A DNA stretch of 47,942 bases from Puniceicoccaceae bacterium (lineage in GTDB: Bacteria > Verrucomicrobiota > Verrucomicrobiia > Opitutales > Coraliomargaritaceae). The DNA lies in the NCBI GenBank assembly GCA_902587165.1, contig CACIKF010000010.1:1-47942 (forward strand), read 5' to 3'. Shown here piece after piece: positions 34,388-42,046 of this stretch. The position numbers and the translations under genes were made by a program. Each line of letters begins with the position of its first letter. Position 1 is the stretch's first letter. The notes beneath the pieces were generated by a model. It was not told where the DNA came from and ran no database searches. It worked only from the letters and a program-made list of their open reading frames with translations.

Positions 34388-35437
34388 ATGAAGACCTCGC
34401 GCCGCATCATACACATTGACATGGACTGCTTTTATGCAGCGGTCGAGATGCGCGAGCGCCCCGAGTTAGCGAATCGCCCATTGGCGGTGGGCGGCGCTTC
34501 GGGTCGGGGCGTGTTGACGACGTGCAATTATGCTGCTCGCGAATTTGGGGTGCGTTCAGCGATGCCCGTTTTTAAAGCGCGTGAGCTCTGCCCTCAACTA
34601 GTTATCGTACCAGTACGCTCCGAATTATATAGAGCTGCCTCTAAGGCTGTGCGGGCAGTTTTTGCCCGTTACACCGATATGGTCGAACCACTCTCGCTCG
34701 ACGAAGCCTACCTTGATGTGAGCCATTTGAAGCGCCCCGGTTCAGAGATCGCACAGGAAATACGCGCTGCGATTCAATCCGATACAGAATTAACTGCCTC
34801 AGCGGGAATCGGACCCAATAAGTTGATCGCCAAAATCGCAAGCGATTGGAACAAACCAAACGGCCAATGCGTCGTGGCACCATCAAAGGTCGACCTCTTT
34901 ATGAGTGAACTCTCCGTGAGGCGTATTTGGGGAGTCGGCCCAAAAAGCTCAATCCGTCTAGCAAAGCACGGTATCAAAACCTGCGCACAGCTCCAAACTA
35001 GAGATAAAACCTGGCTTGTTCAGGAATTTGGTAGCTTCGGGCTGGAACTCTACGATCTTTGTCGCGGTATCGACGAGCGGCCAGTTGAAGCGAATCGTAT
35101 CCGCAAAAGCCTTAGCAATGAGCAGACATTTACAACAAACCTAGAGACACTGGGAGACTGCCGCGAAGCCTTAAACAGGCAGCACCACGAGCTTGTAGAA
35201 GACTTACGTAAAAACGCACCCGATAGAAAGATAGCTAAACTGTTGGTCAAACTAAAGTTCAGCGACTTCCGCCGCACTTCCGCGGAGATGTCAGGCCCAC
35301 AGCCAGAGTTGACGAGTTTCCACAAATTACTCAAAGATGCCTGGGGACGCAGCGGCGAGCCCATACGATTACTGGGTATTGGCGTGCGTTTCAAAGAGAG
35401 CGAGGGAGGGAGCGAGCAATTGGAACTTGGGTTTTAG
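34388..35437 (+). CDS. dinB: DNA polymerase IV (Y-family, DinB)
   Basis: A 349-residue translesion polymerase. The N-terminal catalytic part shows IHIDMDCFYAAVEMRE (Asp for metal binding, about 8-22), SLDEAYLDVS (catalytic DE, about 100-110) and SAGIGPNKLIAKIASDWNKPNGQ (about 138-160). The little-finger domain follows from about 228. The end EQLELGF is a beta-clamp-binding-type peptide (QLxLF-like). ATG 34388 is used; the longer TTG start at 34346 adds residues unlike the family. Upstream 34117-34387 shows no gene. No SOS-box was recognised. A 484-bp repeat-bearing gap follows. Confidence 0.93.
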   Translation: MKTSRRIIHIDMDCFYAAVEMRERPELANRPLAVGGASGRGVLTTCNYAAREFGVRSAMPVFKARELCPQLVIVPVRSELYRAASKAVRAVFARYTDMVEPLSLDEAYLDVSHLKRPGSEIAQEIRAAIQSDTELTASAGIGPNKLIAKIASDWNKPNGQCVVAPSKVDLFMSELSVRRIWGVGPKSSIRLAKHGIKTCAQLQTRDKTWLVQEFGSFGLELYDLCRGIDERPVEANRIRKSLSNEQTFTTNLETLGDCREALNRQHHELVEDLRKNAPDRKIAKLLVKLKFSDFRRTSAEMSGPQPELTSFHKLLKDAWGRSGEPIRLLGIGVRFKESEGGSEQLELGF

Positions 35438-35515
35438 TATGTGATACCTGCTTGCTGAAAGAATAGTCGGAATAAAAAAAGCGACGAACGGCTCGCGCCA
35501 AAATAAGAAAAAAAA

Positions 35516-35547
35516 TGGCGCAGTCCCTACCCCTAAGGACTGCGCCA
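35516..35547. terminator. Perfect hairpin after dinB (part of repeat copy A)
   Basis: An 11-bp perfect inverted repeat (TGGCGCAGTCC and GGACTGCGCCA) around a 10-base loop with TACCCCTA. It lies 78 bp after dinB and an A-run precedes it. It is also the left block of a duplicated element, so it may not be only a terminator. Confidence 0.6.
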
Positions 35548-35624
35548 ACCATTGTCTACTTAATGCCTCCAAAGATGAATCTGAGGAGGACTTGTTCTGT
35601 TACCCCAAACTCCCATGAGGGAGT
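35516..35624. repeat. Composite repeat copy A
   Basis: Contains, in order, the 11-bp hairpin with the TACCCCTA loop, GCGCCA, a spacer, TTACCCCAAACTCCCAT and a 6-bp hairpin (ACTCCC ATGA GGGAGT, 35609-35624). The same blocks recur in copy B at 35747-35820. Spacing between blocks differs (52 against 23 bases), so this is an imperfect direct duplication. Confidence 0.55.
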
Positions 35625-35690
35625 AAATTGACCTAATTATATTAACGTATGTTATGATAACTGCAAGGAGTTAGTAAACTTAGATATAAT

Positions 35691-35716
35691 ATACTAATTT
35701 TACTTATAATTAGTAT
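35691..35716. repeat. AT-rich 9-bp inverted repeat
   Basis: ATACTAATT and AATTAGTAT flank an 8-base spacer within a very AT-rich stretch between the two repeat copies. It could be a protein-binding site or only compositional. Confidence 0.35.
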
Positions 35717-35746
35717 TAATTACTCTAATTGCTAAAAGTAAGCAAA

Positions 35747-35820
35747 GTGACGCGGAGAATACCCCTAGACCCCGCGCCACACTGTTTTATGCTTTGTATT
35801 TTTTACCCCAACTCCCATAC
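35747..35820. repeat. Composite repeat copy B
   Basis: A hairpin of 9 bp with one mismatch (arms 35747-35755 and 35772-35780) with TACCCCTA in its loop, GCGCCA at the arm end, and then TTACCCCAACTCCCAT (35803-35818). It is the partner of copy A and in the same orientation. Confidence 0.55.
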
Positions 35821-35856
35821 ATGAGAGAAATGAAAAATGTTTGAAAGAACTTCTAT

Positions 35857-35865
35857 TGGTATAAC
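35857..35865 (+). promoter_or_regulatory. Extended -10 promoter candidate for dciA
   Basis: TGG followed by TATAAC (five of six) gives an extended -10 box of the TGnTATAAT type. The -35 region is poor. A start near 35872 would leave about 50 bases before the GTG at 35922. Confidence 0.35.
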
Positions 35866-35921
35866 AACATTTGTGCCAATTATCTCAAAATCACCTAATT
35901 TTCTCTTTTTTTTAGCTACTT

Positions 35922-36287
35922 GTGAAATTTTCTAAAAACATCGAAGATGTCATCGCCGACTTCCGTGGCCTGCCACACACTGTGAGCACATCTTCTCGGC
36001 GCGAACCCGCGCTTCTCGATAGCGTGCTGGTGGTGCTTCAAGAACAATACAAATTAGAGAAACCTAGCCCAGAGCGTAGCTTGGTCGAAAATTGGGAAAA
36101 AATCTTCGGGCCCAGACTCTGTGAACGTTGCCACCCTGTAAGGATTAAAGATGAGCACACTCTGATCGTTTCAGTAACAAATCAAACCCTTCGCTCTGAG
36201 TTACAGTTCATGAAACACTCAGTGTTAAAAAAAGTTCAGTCATTGGAGTATTGCAGTAAAATCAAGGAATTAGTGATCCGCAGTTGA
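35922..36287 (+). CDS. dciA: DciA/DUF721 family protein (DnaB helicase loader/operator)
   Basis: A 121-residue DUF721 protein. DciA is the ancestral bacterial partner that helps load DnaB replicative helicase where no DnaC/DnaI exists (established for the family). The core LVENWEKIFGPRLCERCHPVRIKDEHTLIVSVTNQTLRSELQFMKHSVLKKV (about 57-108) fits the pattern W...vG..la.h..p..i.dg.L.V.v.n...a.eL......l...l. The start is GTG 35922 and no Shine-Dalgarno is seen. It sits alone after the repeat-rich gap, upstream of thyA. Confidence 0.85.
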   Translation: MKFSKNIEDVIADFRGLPHTVSTSSRREPALLDSVLVVLQEQYKLEKPSPERSLVENWEKIFGPRLCERCHPVRIKDEHTLIVSVTNQTLRSELQFMKHSVLKKVQSLEYCSKIKELVIRS

Positions 36288-36390
36288 GTGTAATATCACC
36301 TCCCAAACTTCTATCTACACTCATGGGCAACGGGCGGTCGCGCGGAGCGCAGCTTCCATTTTCAATCTGCACTGGATTGACAGGCGTATA

Positions 36391-36405
36391 GATTCTTAAA
36401 GAATC
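36391..36405. promoter_or_regulatory. Perfect 15-base palindrome just upstream of thyA
   Basis: GATTCTT A AAGAATC is a perfect palindrome 12 bases before the thyA ATG. A TTGACA (36377-36382) lies 17 bases before its right end, where a weak -10 (AGAATC) could sit. It might be an operator overlapping a promoter, but the support is thin. Confidence 0.3.
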
Positions 36406-36417
36406 AAAACATCTAAT

Positions 36418-37212
36418 ATGAAAAGCTACCACGATCTACTTCGCACCGTTATGGAAACTGGCACCTACCGTGACGACCGTACGGGGACAGGCACTTATTC
36501 TCTTTTCGGGGCACAAGCACGATTCTCACTAGAGCCAGACTTTCCCCTGCTTACCACGAAAAAGCTCCATCTACGCTCAATCATACACGAGCTACTTTGG
36601 TTTATTCAGGGTAATACCAATATCGGCTACTTGAAGGAAAACAAAGTCCGTATCTGGGATGAATGGGCGGACGAAAGCGGGAATCTCGGCCGCGTTTACG
36701 GAGCACAGTGGCGGGACTGGGTTGCACCCGACGGCGCGCGTGTCGATCAGCTAGCCGAAGTCATCGAATCGCTCAAAAAAAATCCCGACAGTCGCCGCCA
36801 CATGGTTTGCGCCTGGAACCCTGGCGAGGTAAAAGACATGGCACTCCCTCCTTGCCATGCCCTCTTTCAGTTCTATGTGGCTAAGGGCGAACTGAGCTGT
36901 CAACTTTATCAACGCAGTGCCGACATCTTTCTAGGCGTGCCTTTCAACATAGCGTCTTATGCACTGCTCACCATGATGATCGCACAAGTCTGTGGATTAA
37001 AAGCCAAAGAGTTTGTCCACACCTTCGGCGACTTACACCTCTACTCTAACCATGTCGAGCAAGCCAAAGAGCAACTCGCGCGCGCACCACGCGCTCTGCC
37101 ACAAATGAAAATAAGCCCTAGCGTGAAGGACATCAACGACTTCAAGTTCGAGGATTTTGAACTGCTTAACTACGACCCTTATCCTGCAATCAAAGCACCG
37201 ATTGCAGTTTAA
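36418..37212 (+). CDS. thyA: Thymidylate synthase
   Basis: It converts dUMP to dTMP using methylenetetrahydrofolate. The 264 residues equal the E. coli enzyme in length. Motifs include [13 protein letters not shown] (Arg, about 20-32), [20 protein letters not shown], the catalytic cysteine in [11 protein letters not shown] (Cys146) and [21 protein letters not shown] (about 164-184). The C-terminal [13 protein letters not shown] is complete. Start ATG 36418 without Shine-Dalgarno. folA follows 3 bp after the stop, so the two form an operon that links dTMP synthesis with regeneration of tetrahydrofolate. Confidence 0.97.
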   Translation: MKSYHDLLRTVMETGTYRDDRTGTGTYSLFGAQARFSLEPDFPLLTTKKLHLRSIIHELLWFIQGNTNIGYLKENKVRIWDEWADESGNLGRVYGAQWRDWVAPDGARVDQLAEVIESLKKNPDSRRHMVCAWNPGEVKDMALPPCHALFQFYVAKGELSCQLYQRSADIFLGVPFNIASYALLTMMIAQVCGLKAKEFVHTFGDLHLYSNHVEQAKEQLARAPRALPQMKISPSVKDINDFKFEDFELLNYDPYPAIKAPIAV

Positions 37213-37215
37213 AAA

Positions 37216-37689
37216 ATGATAGACTCTTTAAAAAAAATTAAGGCCATCGCCGCCATGTCGGAGAATCGTGTAATTGGTAACAGGGGCGACATCCCTTGGC
37301 ACCTACCTGAGGATTTTAAATGGTTTAAAAAAACTACGATGGGCGACATCCTTGTCATGGGGCGAAAGACTTACGAGTCCATCGGTCGCCCACTACCAGG
37401 GCGTGACACATACGTGCTGAGTCGAACACCTCGCGAGATCGCAGGCGTGCATAGTTTTACCGATTTAGAAGTACTCGATCATCTAAAAACGAATCAAACA
37501 ATCTGGATCGCTGGCGGCGGTGAAATTTACAAACAAATGCTGGGCAAATGTAGCGAACTTTACCTTACCCGTGTGCATCGCAGCGTAGCAGGCGACGCGT
37601 TCTTCCCGAAATTTGAAAGCGACTTCCAATTAGACTCAATCATGGAAAAAAACGATGATTTTTCCATCGAGCGCTGGTTAAAAAAATAG
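37216..37689 (+). CDS. folA: Dihydrofolate reductase
   Basis: It reduces dihydrofolate to tetrahydrofolate with NADPH. The 157-residue length suits the family. AIAAMSENRVIGNRGDIPWHLPEDFKWFKK (about 10-40) holds the active-site WHLPEDFKWF, where the Asp equals E. coli Asp27. MGRKTYESIGRPLPGR (about 50-65) and IWIAGGGEIYKQML (about 95-108) are the NADP-binding parts. The start ATG is 3 bp after the thyA stop, so the operon order is thyA-folA as in many bacteria. No terminator was seen between it and the convergent recN. Confidence 0.96.
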   Translation: MIDSLKKIKAIAAMSENRVIGNRGDIPWHLPEDFKWFKKTTMGDILVMGRKTYESIGRPLPGRDTYVLSRTPREIAGVHSFTDLEVLDHLKTNQTIWIAGGGEIYKQMLGKCSELYLTRVHRSVAGDAFFPKFESDFQLDSIMEKNDDFSIERWLKK

Positions 37690-37719
37690 CGCACCTTGCT
37701 AGCTTGCTGGCGACCTCGC

Positions 37720-39378
37720 TCACCCTAACAACTCTTCTGCATGCGCTCTAGCAGAGGCAGATTTTCGATCGCCAAGCATGCGGGCCAGCTCCTCAAGGCG
37801 ATCGCTGCGACTATCACCGATTGATGCAATGTTCACAGCGGTGGAATCTTTATCCTGGGATTTAGTAACGACGTAGTGGTTGTGAGCGAGCGAAGCCACT
37901 TGGGGAAGGTGGGTCACACAGAGGACTTGGTGTTTTTTTGCCAAGCGCGCTAGCTCGGCACCGACAGCGCGACCGACTTCACCCCCCACGTTGGCATCAA
38001 CTTCATCGAAGACCAGAAGCGGCGTGGCATCCGCCTCAGCAAGCACAGTTTTGAGAGCGAGCATCACGCGGGCGGTCTCGCCGCTAGAGGCGATTTTATT
38101 GAGCGGTTGGAGGTTCTGTCCTGCGTTGGGGGCAAAGAGGAATTGGCAATGACTGTCACCGTAATCGTGGAGCTTGGCGTCGGCAATGAGTTCGATCTCT
38201 AAGCGCGCCTTTTTGAAGCCGAGTGCTTGCAAGAGATGAGCGGCTTTTTGCGCAAGTATTTTGGCAGATTTTCTACGGGAAGCGGTCAGTTTCTGGGCTT
38301 GTTTCTTAAGCTCCGATTCAAGGTCGACGCTCGCTTTGCGTCTCTTAGCAAGCACGCCTTCAAGGTCACCCTGAATCTCGATTTTCTGGGCAAGTTCTTC
38401 GCGCTTGCTCAAGACAGCTTCAACGCTACCGCCATATTTGCGACGTAGCTCTTGCCAGAGATTCATACGTTCTGTGGCGGCCTCGATAGCTTCGGGGTCG
38501 AAGTCATAATCATTCACTAGGTGCCCGAGCTCTTCCCCGAGATCTTGCAACTCAATCTGTAAGCTCTGAGCGCGCTCGAGGAGTGACTGCGAACCCTCAT
38601 CAAGCTTGACCATTTCTTCAAGGCGAAGAAGAACGCCACCTAGTAAATCATTGGCGCTTTGTTCGCCGATCATGCCCTCGGAACATGCGGACGCGAGACT
38701 GACTAACTCTTGCGCGCTAGATATGCGGTTGTAGTCTCGCTCTAGCTCTTCAATGGTATCTTCGCTCACGTCGACGGCATCGATTTTTTTGATTTGTTTG
38801 CGGACGAAATCCAGCTCATCTAGATCCAATCGTTCTCCAGTTTCTAGAGTCTCGATCTCGCGTAATGCCTTGCGCCATTCTTCGAAGCTGAGGGCAAATG
38901 CGGCGAGCTCCCCGACGTTACCCGCATAGGTATCAAGCATTTCGAGCTGACGTTTTTCTTGGAAAAGTTTTTGTGGTTCGCCAGGACCATGGAAATCAAT
39001 CCATGACTCGCCAAGCGCTTGCAACTGGGCGAGCGTGGCGAGACTGCCATTAATTTGGATCCGTGGAATCTTACTGTGGTGAATGGTTCGCTGAAGAAGG
39101 AGCAAGCCGTCTTCGCATGTGGGTAGACCAGCGGCTTCAAGCAGCTTATCAATAAGCAACGCGTCGGCGAAATAGAGCGCGGCCTCGACCTCGAGTAAAT
39201 CTTGGCCTTGTCGGATCACTCCTTTATCTGTGCGTGCACCTGAGAGCAAACCCAAGGCACCGAGGAGCACACTCTTACCTGCGCCTGTCTCGCCCGTCAC
39301 GGCGGTGAAGCCAGACTCAAACTCCAGCGTGACCTCTTCAAGTAGGGCGAGATTTTTTATGCGGATGTACTTTAGCAT
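37720..39378 (-). CDS. recN: DNA repair protein RecN
   Basis: A 552-residue SMC-like ATPase for double-strand break repair (E. coli RecN 553). Walker A is GETGAGKSVLLGALGLL (about 31-47). Coiled-coil arms occupy roughly residues 150-380. The ABC signature-like SSGETARVMLALK (about 440-452), Walker B LLVFDEVDANVGGEVG (about 463-478) and the H-loop CVTHLPQVAS (about 496-505) follow. ATG 39378 is used; a TTG at 39387 is also in frame but the first three residues would be non-family. It begins 10 bp after the stop of the YIP1-like gene and is likely co-transcribed. Confidence 0.95.
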   Translation of the reverse strand: MLKYIRIKNLALLEEVTLEFESGFTAVTGETGAGKSVLLGALGLLSGARTDKGVIRQGQDLLEVEAALYFADALLIDKLLEAAGLPTCEDGLLLLQRTIHHSKIPRIQINGSLATLAQLQALGESWIDFHGPGEPQKLFQEKRQLEMLDTYAGNVGELAAFALSFEEWRKALREIETLETGERLDLDELDFVRKQIKKIDAVDVSEDTIEELERDYNRISSAQELVSLASACSEGMIGEQSANDLLGGVLLRLEEMVKLDEGSQSLLERAQSLQIELQDLGEELGHLVNDYDFDPEAIEAATERMNLWQELRRKYGGSVEAVLSKREELAQKIEIQGDLEGVLAKRRKASVDLESELKKQAQKLTASRRKSAKILAQKAAHLLQALGFKKARLEIELIADAKLHDYGDSHCQFLFAPNAGQNLQPLNKIASSGETARVMLALKTVLAEADATPLLVFDEVDANVGGEVGRAVGAELARLAKKHQVLCVTHLPQVASLAHNHYVVTKSQDKDSTAVNIASIGDSRSDRLEELARMLGDRKSASARAHAEELLG

Positions 39379-39387
39379 GCGGATCAA

Positions 39388-39954
39388 CTATTGAACGGGG
39401 AGAAGATGCGGCGCAAGCAATTGAAACAACAGAATGAGTGGGAAGAGACTAAAAATGATCGTTATGACCAAACAAAGAAAAGTCTTCAAAGGCGTCAAGC
39501 GAAGGACAGCGGTGAGTGAGAGGATAAAAACGATGTAACCATAAACTAAAAGTATAAAGAACAGCCAAAAATATTGTCCGACCACGGACGAATCAAAGTT
39601 TTGCCCGAAGAGGAAAAGTATTGAAAAACAGAGCACCCAAGGCATGAGAGCTAGCCCCAGTCCAGTGCGCACTTCGCGCAAGTTAGCCTGCGCTCCAAAC
39701 CAACGCCCAAAATTACGTAGTAACCAAGCGAAGAAGTAGAGCCCAAAGAAACCTAGCGACGCACCGATTAGAAATGCAGATAACCCCAGGCTTGCCTCTG
39801 AAGAATAGACTGGCAAAGCCTGTATCATGCCGAAGACTATCGCTACAATGAGGGCCGCACGATGCCCACGGCCATTTTGAATTAGGCCTTGCATCGTTTT
39901 CCCCGGCTTATACCAGAGCGTAAATACATAGAGTGGATTGATTTGTCTAGTCAT
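39388..39954 (-). CDS. YIP1-family membrane protein
   Basis: A 188-residue membrane protein with five or so helices (for example FLIGASLGFFGLYFFAWLLRNFG, about 61-83, and FILSLTAVLRLTPLKTFLCLVITIIFSLFPLILLF). The YIP1 pattern of a first cytoplasmic stretch (NPLYVFTLWYKPGKTMQGL) and an LR.FG.WFGA segment is visible. Bacterial members are of unknown function. Its end touches the start of recN on the same strand, which suggests an operon. No catalytic motif is seen. Confidence 0.75.
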   Translation of the reverse strand: MTRQINPLYVFTLWYKPGKTMQGLIQNGRGHRAALIVAIVFGMIQALPVYSSEASLGLSAFLIGASLGFFGLYFFAWLLRNFGRWFGAQANLREVRTGLGLALMPWVLCFSILFLFGQNFDSSVVGQYFWLFFILLVYGYIVFILSLTAVLRLTPLKTFLCLVITIIFSLFPLILLFQLLAPHLLPVQ

Positions 39955-40019
39955 AGGTCAGACCTCAAAGGAAGACCGATGAAACGAATCAAGCAAGTCT
40001 CTGTGTGGACTATCGCACT

Positions 40020-41951
40020 ATGCTTACCGTATCTCAGATCAGTAAAGGCTTCGGCCAAAAAACGCTTTTTACAGATATTTCGCTCCGCTTGTTGCGAGGC
40101 GAGCGCATCGGTTTAGTCGGTCCCAATGGCGCAGGCAAGACGACGCTCTTTTCTATCATCATGGGCGAGATCGAGTCCGACTGCGGTGAGATTGAATTGG
40201 AACGCGGCACGCGAATAGGTTTCCTGCCTCAGGAAAGTGCTCCAGCTGGAGACGAAACCGTGGCGGAGCTGGCGACCTCGATCAGCCCAGAGTTTACCAA
40301 AATTTACAAATCGCTGCGCGAGTATCCTGACCCCGATTCAATAGAGCGGATCGAAGCAATCGAGCACTTCGTCGAATTAGACGGTTACAATCTGGAGGCA
40401 AAAGCCAAGCGTATCCTTGCAGGGCTAGCCTTTCGACACGAAGACTACGAGATGCCAGCCAAGACCCTAAGTGGGGGCTGGATCATGCGGGCCCATCTCG
40501 CCCGCCTGCTTGTCATGGAACCGGATCTGCTCATGCTCGACGAACCGACTAATCACTTAGATCTTGAGACACTGGGTTGGTTTCAGAATCAGCTGAAGCG
40601 CTATTCCGGGGCGATCCTAACGATTTCGCACGACCGAGAGTTCCTCAATGCCATCTGCGACGGTATTGTGGAGATTGCCCACAGCAAATTGCATCGTTAT
40701 GTCGGTAACTACGAAAAATACCTTAAAGAAAAGGCCGAGCGCGAAGCGCAACATCTAGCAGCCTACAATAATCAACAGCGCGAAATCGCCCATCTTGAAG
40801 ATTTCGTGCGTCGCTTCCGCGCCAAAGCCAGCAAGGCGTCACAAGCGCAAGCTCGACTCAAGCAACTGGAGAAAATGGAGCGCATTAACCCACCTCAGAG
40901 TGTCACTGACACAATTCACTTTAAGTTTCCCCAGCCGCAACGCAGCGGTCAGCGTATCGTTACACTCAATAATGTGAAGCAGGCCTATGGTGGACACGTC
41001 GTCTACCAGGATCTAAACATAGAGGTCGAAAAGAAGCAACGTATCGTCTTGGTCGGCCCCAACGGTGCAGGCAAGTCGACACTGCTCAAAATCATAGCCG
41101 AGATCATCCCAATCGAGGCTGGCACGCGCGAGTTGGGCCATAATGTGAGCGTGGGCTACTTTTCGCAGCAGCGAGTCGAAGTGCTCAACATGGAGCGCAG
41201 CGTACTCGACGAAGCGATGGATCACACCTCAGGCACAGGCGAGCAAAGCGTGCGCAGTATCTTGGGTGCCTTCCTCTTTCGCGGAGATGATGTTTTTAAG
41301 AAGGTCAAAGTGCTAAGCGGTGGCGAGAAGAGCCGACTGGCTCTAGTCAAACTACTACTAGCGCCGCCCAACTTACTCCTACTCGACGAGCCCACCACCC
41401 ACCTAGATATGCCAAGTATCGACGCGCTGATTACTGCGCTCAATGATTACACGGGTACTCTGATCTTTGTTAGTCACGATATACACTTTATCCGAGCAAT
41501 CGCAGAAAGTACGGTACAGATACAAGCGGGCGAAGTTACGCATTATGCAGGTAACTACGATTACTACTTGCGAAAGTCGGGCGCTGAGTCTGAACAGAGT
41601 GGCCTAATCGCTGGGCTGAAAAATGCTCGACCAGACGGTGCACCCACCTCGCAGGGCAAACATCAAAGCGTGAGTGCCAAAGCGCGTCGCCGTATCGCTG
41701 CAGAGGAGCGTAAATCTGCCGGCACGGCGCGCAAACAAGCCGAAAGCCGGGGCGCAAAAGCTGAGGCAGACATCCTCAAACTCGAAACCGAACAAGCCGA
41801 GCTTTCGAAACAGCTCGAGGATCCTAGCGCCTATGCTGACTCCGAGGCAGCCAAAGATCTCAATATTAAGGCTGCCCGTGTCGCCAAATATTTAGAAGAA
41901 AAAAACTATGAGTGGGATCTAGCAGCAGAAGAACTAAGTAAGCTAGATTAA
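40020..41951 (+). CDS. ABC-F family ATPase (YheS/Uup-like)
   Basis: A soluble, 643-residue ATPase with two nucleotide-binding domains and no membrane segment, as in ABC-F proteins that act on ribosomes. The first domain has GPNGAGKTTLF (about 35-45), LSGGWIMRAHLARLL (about 151-165) and MLDEPTNHLDLETLGW (about 173-188). The second has GPNGAGKSTLLK (about 347-358), LSGGEKSRLALVKLLL (about 435-450) and LLDEPTTHLDMPSIDAL (about 458-474). The charged linker (about 235-300) and a C-terminal coiled coil (about 550-640) are present. The form is closest to E. coli YheS. ATG 40020 is chosen over the GTG 40005. Confidence 0.92.
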   Translation: MLTVSQISKGFGQKTLFTDISLRLLRGERIGLVGPNGAGKTTLFSIIMGEIESDCGEIELERGTRIGFLPQESAPAGDETVAELATSISPEFTKIYKSLREYPDPDSIERIEAIEHFVELDGYNLEAKAKRILAGLAFRHEDYEMPAKTLSGGWIMRAHLARLLVMEPDLLMLDEPTNHLDLETLGWFQNQLKRYSGAILTISHDREFLNAICDGIVEIAHSKLHRYVGNYEKYLKEKAEREAQHLAAYNNQQREIAHLEDFVRRFRAKASKASQAQARLKQLEKMERINPPQSVTDTIHFKFPQPQRSGQRIVTLNNVKQAYGGHVVYQDLNIEVEKKQRIVLVGPNGAGKSTLLKIIAEIIPIEAGTRELGHNVSVGYFSQQRVEVLNMERSVLDEAMDHTSGTGEQSVRSILGAFLFRGDDVFKKVKVLSGGEKSRLALVKLLLAPPNLLLLDEPTTHLDMPSIDALITALNDYTGTLIFVSHDIHFIRAIAESTVQIQAGEVTHYAGNYDYYLRKSGAESEQSGLIAGLKNARPDGAPTSQGKHQSVSAKARRRIAAEERKSAGTARKQAESRGAKAEADILKLETEQAELSKQLEDPSAYADSEAAKDLNIKAARVAKYLEEKNYEWDLAAEELSKLD

Positions 41952-42046
41952 ATCTTAGAACGGAGAAAAGTCGAATTTCGCTTTACAAGCCGCTAGTAAA
42001 TGCGAAGTTTTTTATTCCCCATGAACATTCTCCCCGTCCATCTGCG

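Larger units (their letters stand above)
35438..35921. other. 484-bp gene-free stretch with repeat pair
   Basis: No coding region is credible here; the only frames are short and AT-biased. The stretch holds two related composite hairpin repeats (35516-35624 and 35747-35820), an AT-rich island with a 9-bp inverted repeat at 35691-35716, and an extended -10 promoter candidate for the dciA gene at 35857-35865. Confidence 0.7.

Noticed and set aside
34199-34414. A 71-residue minus-strand frame upstream of dinB
   Set aside because: It overlaps the dinB start, resembles no family and lies in AT-rich intergenic DNA.
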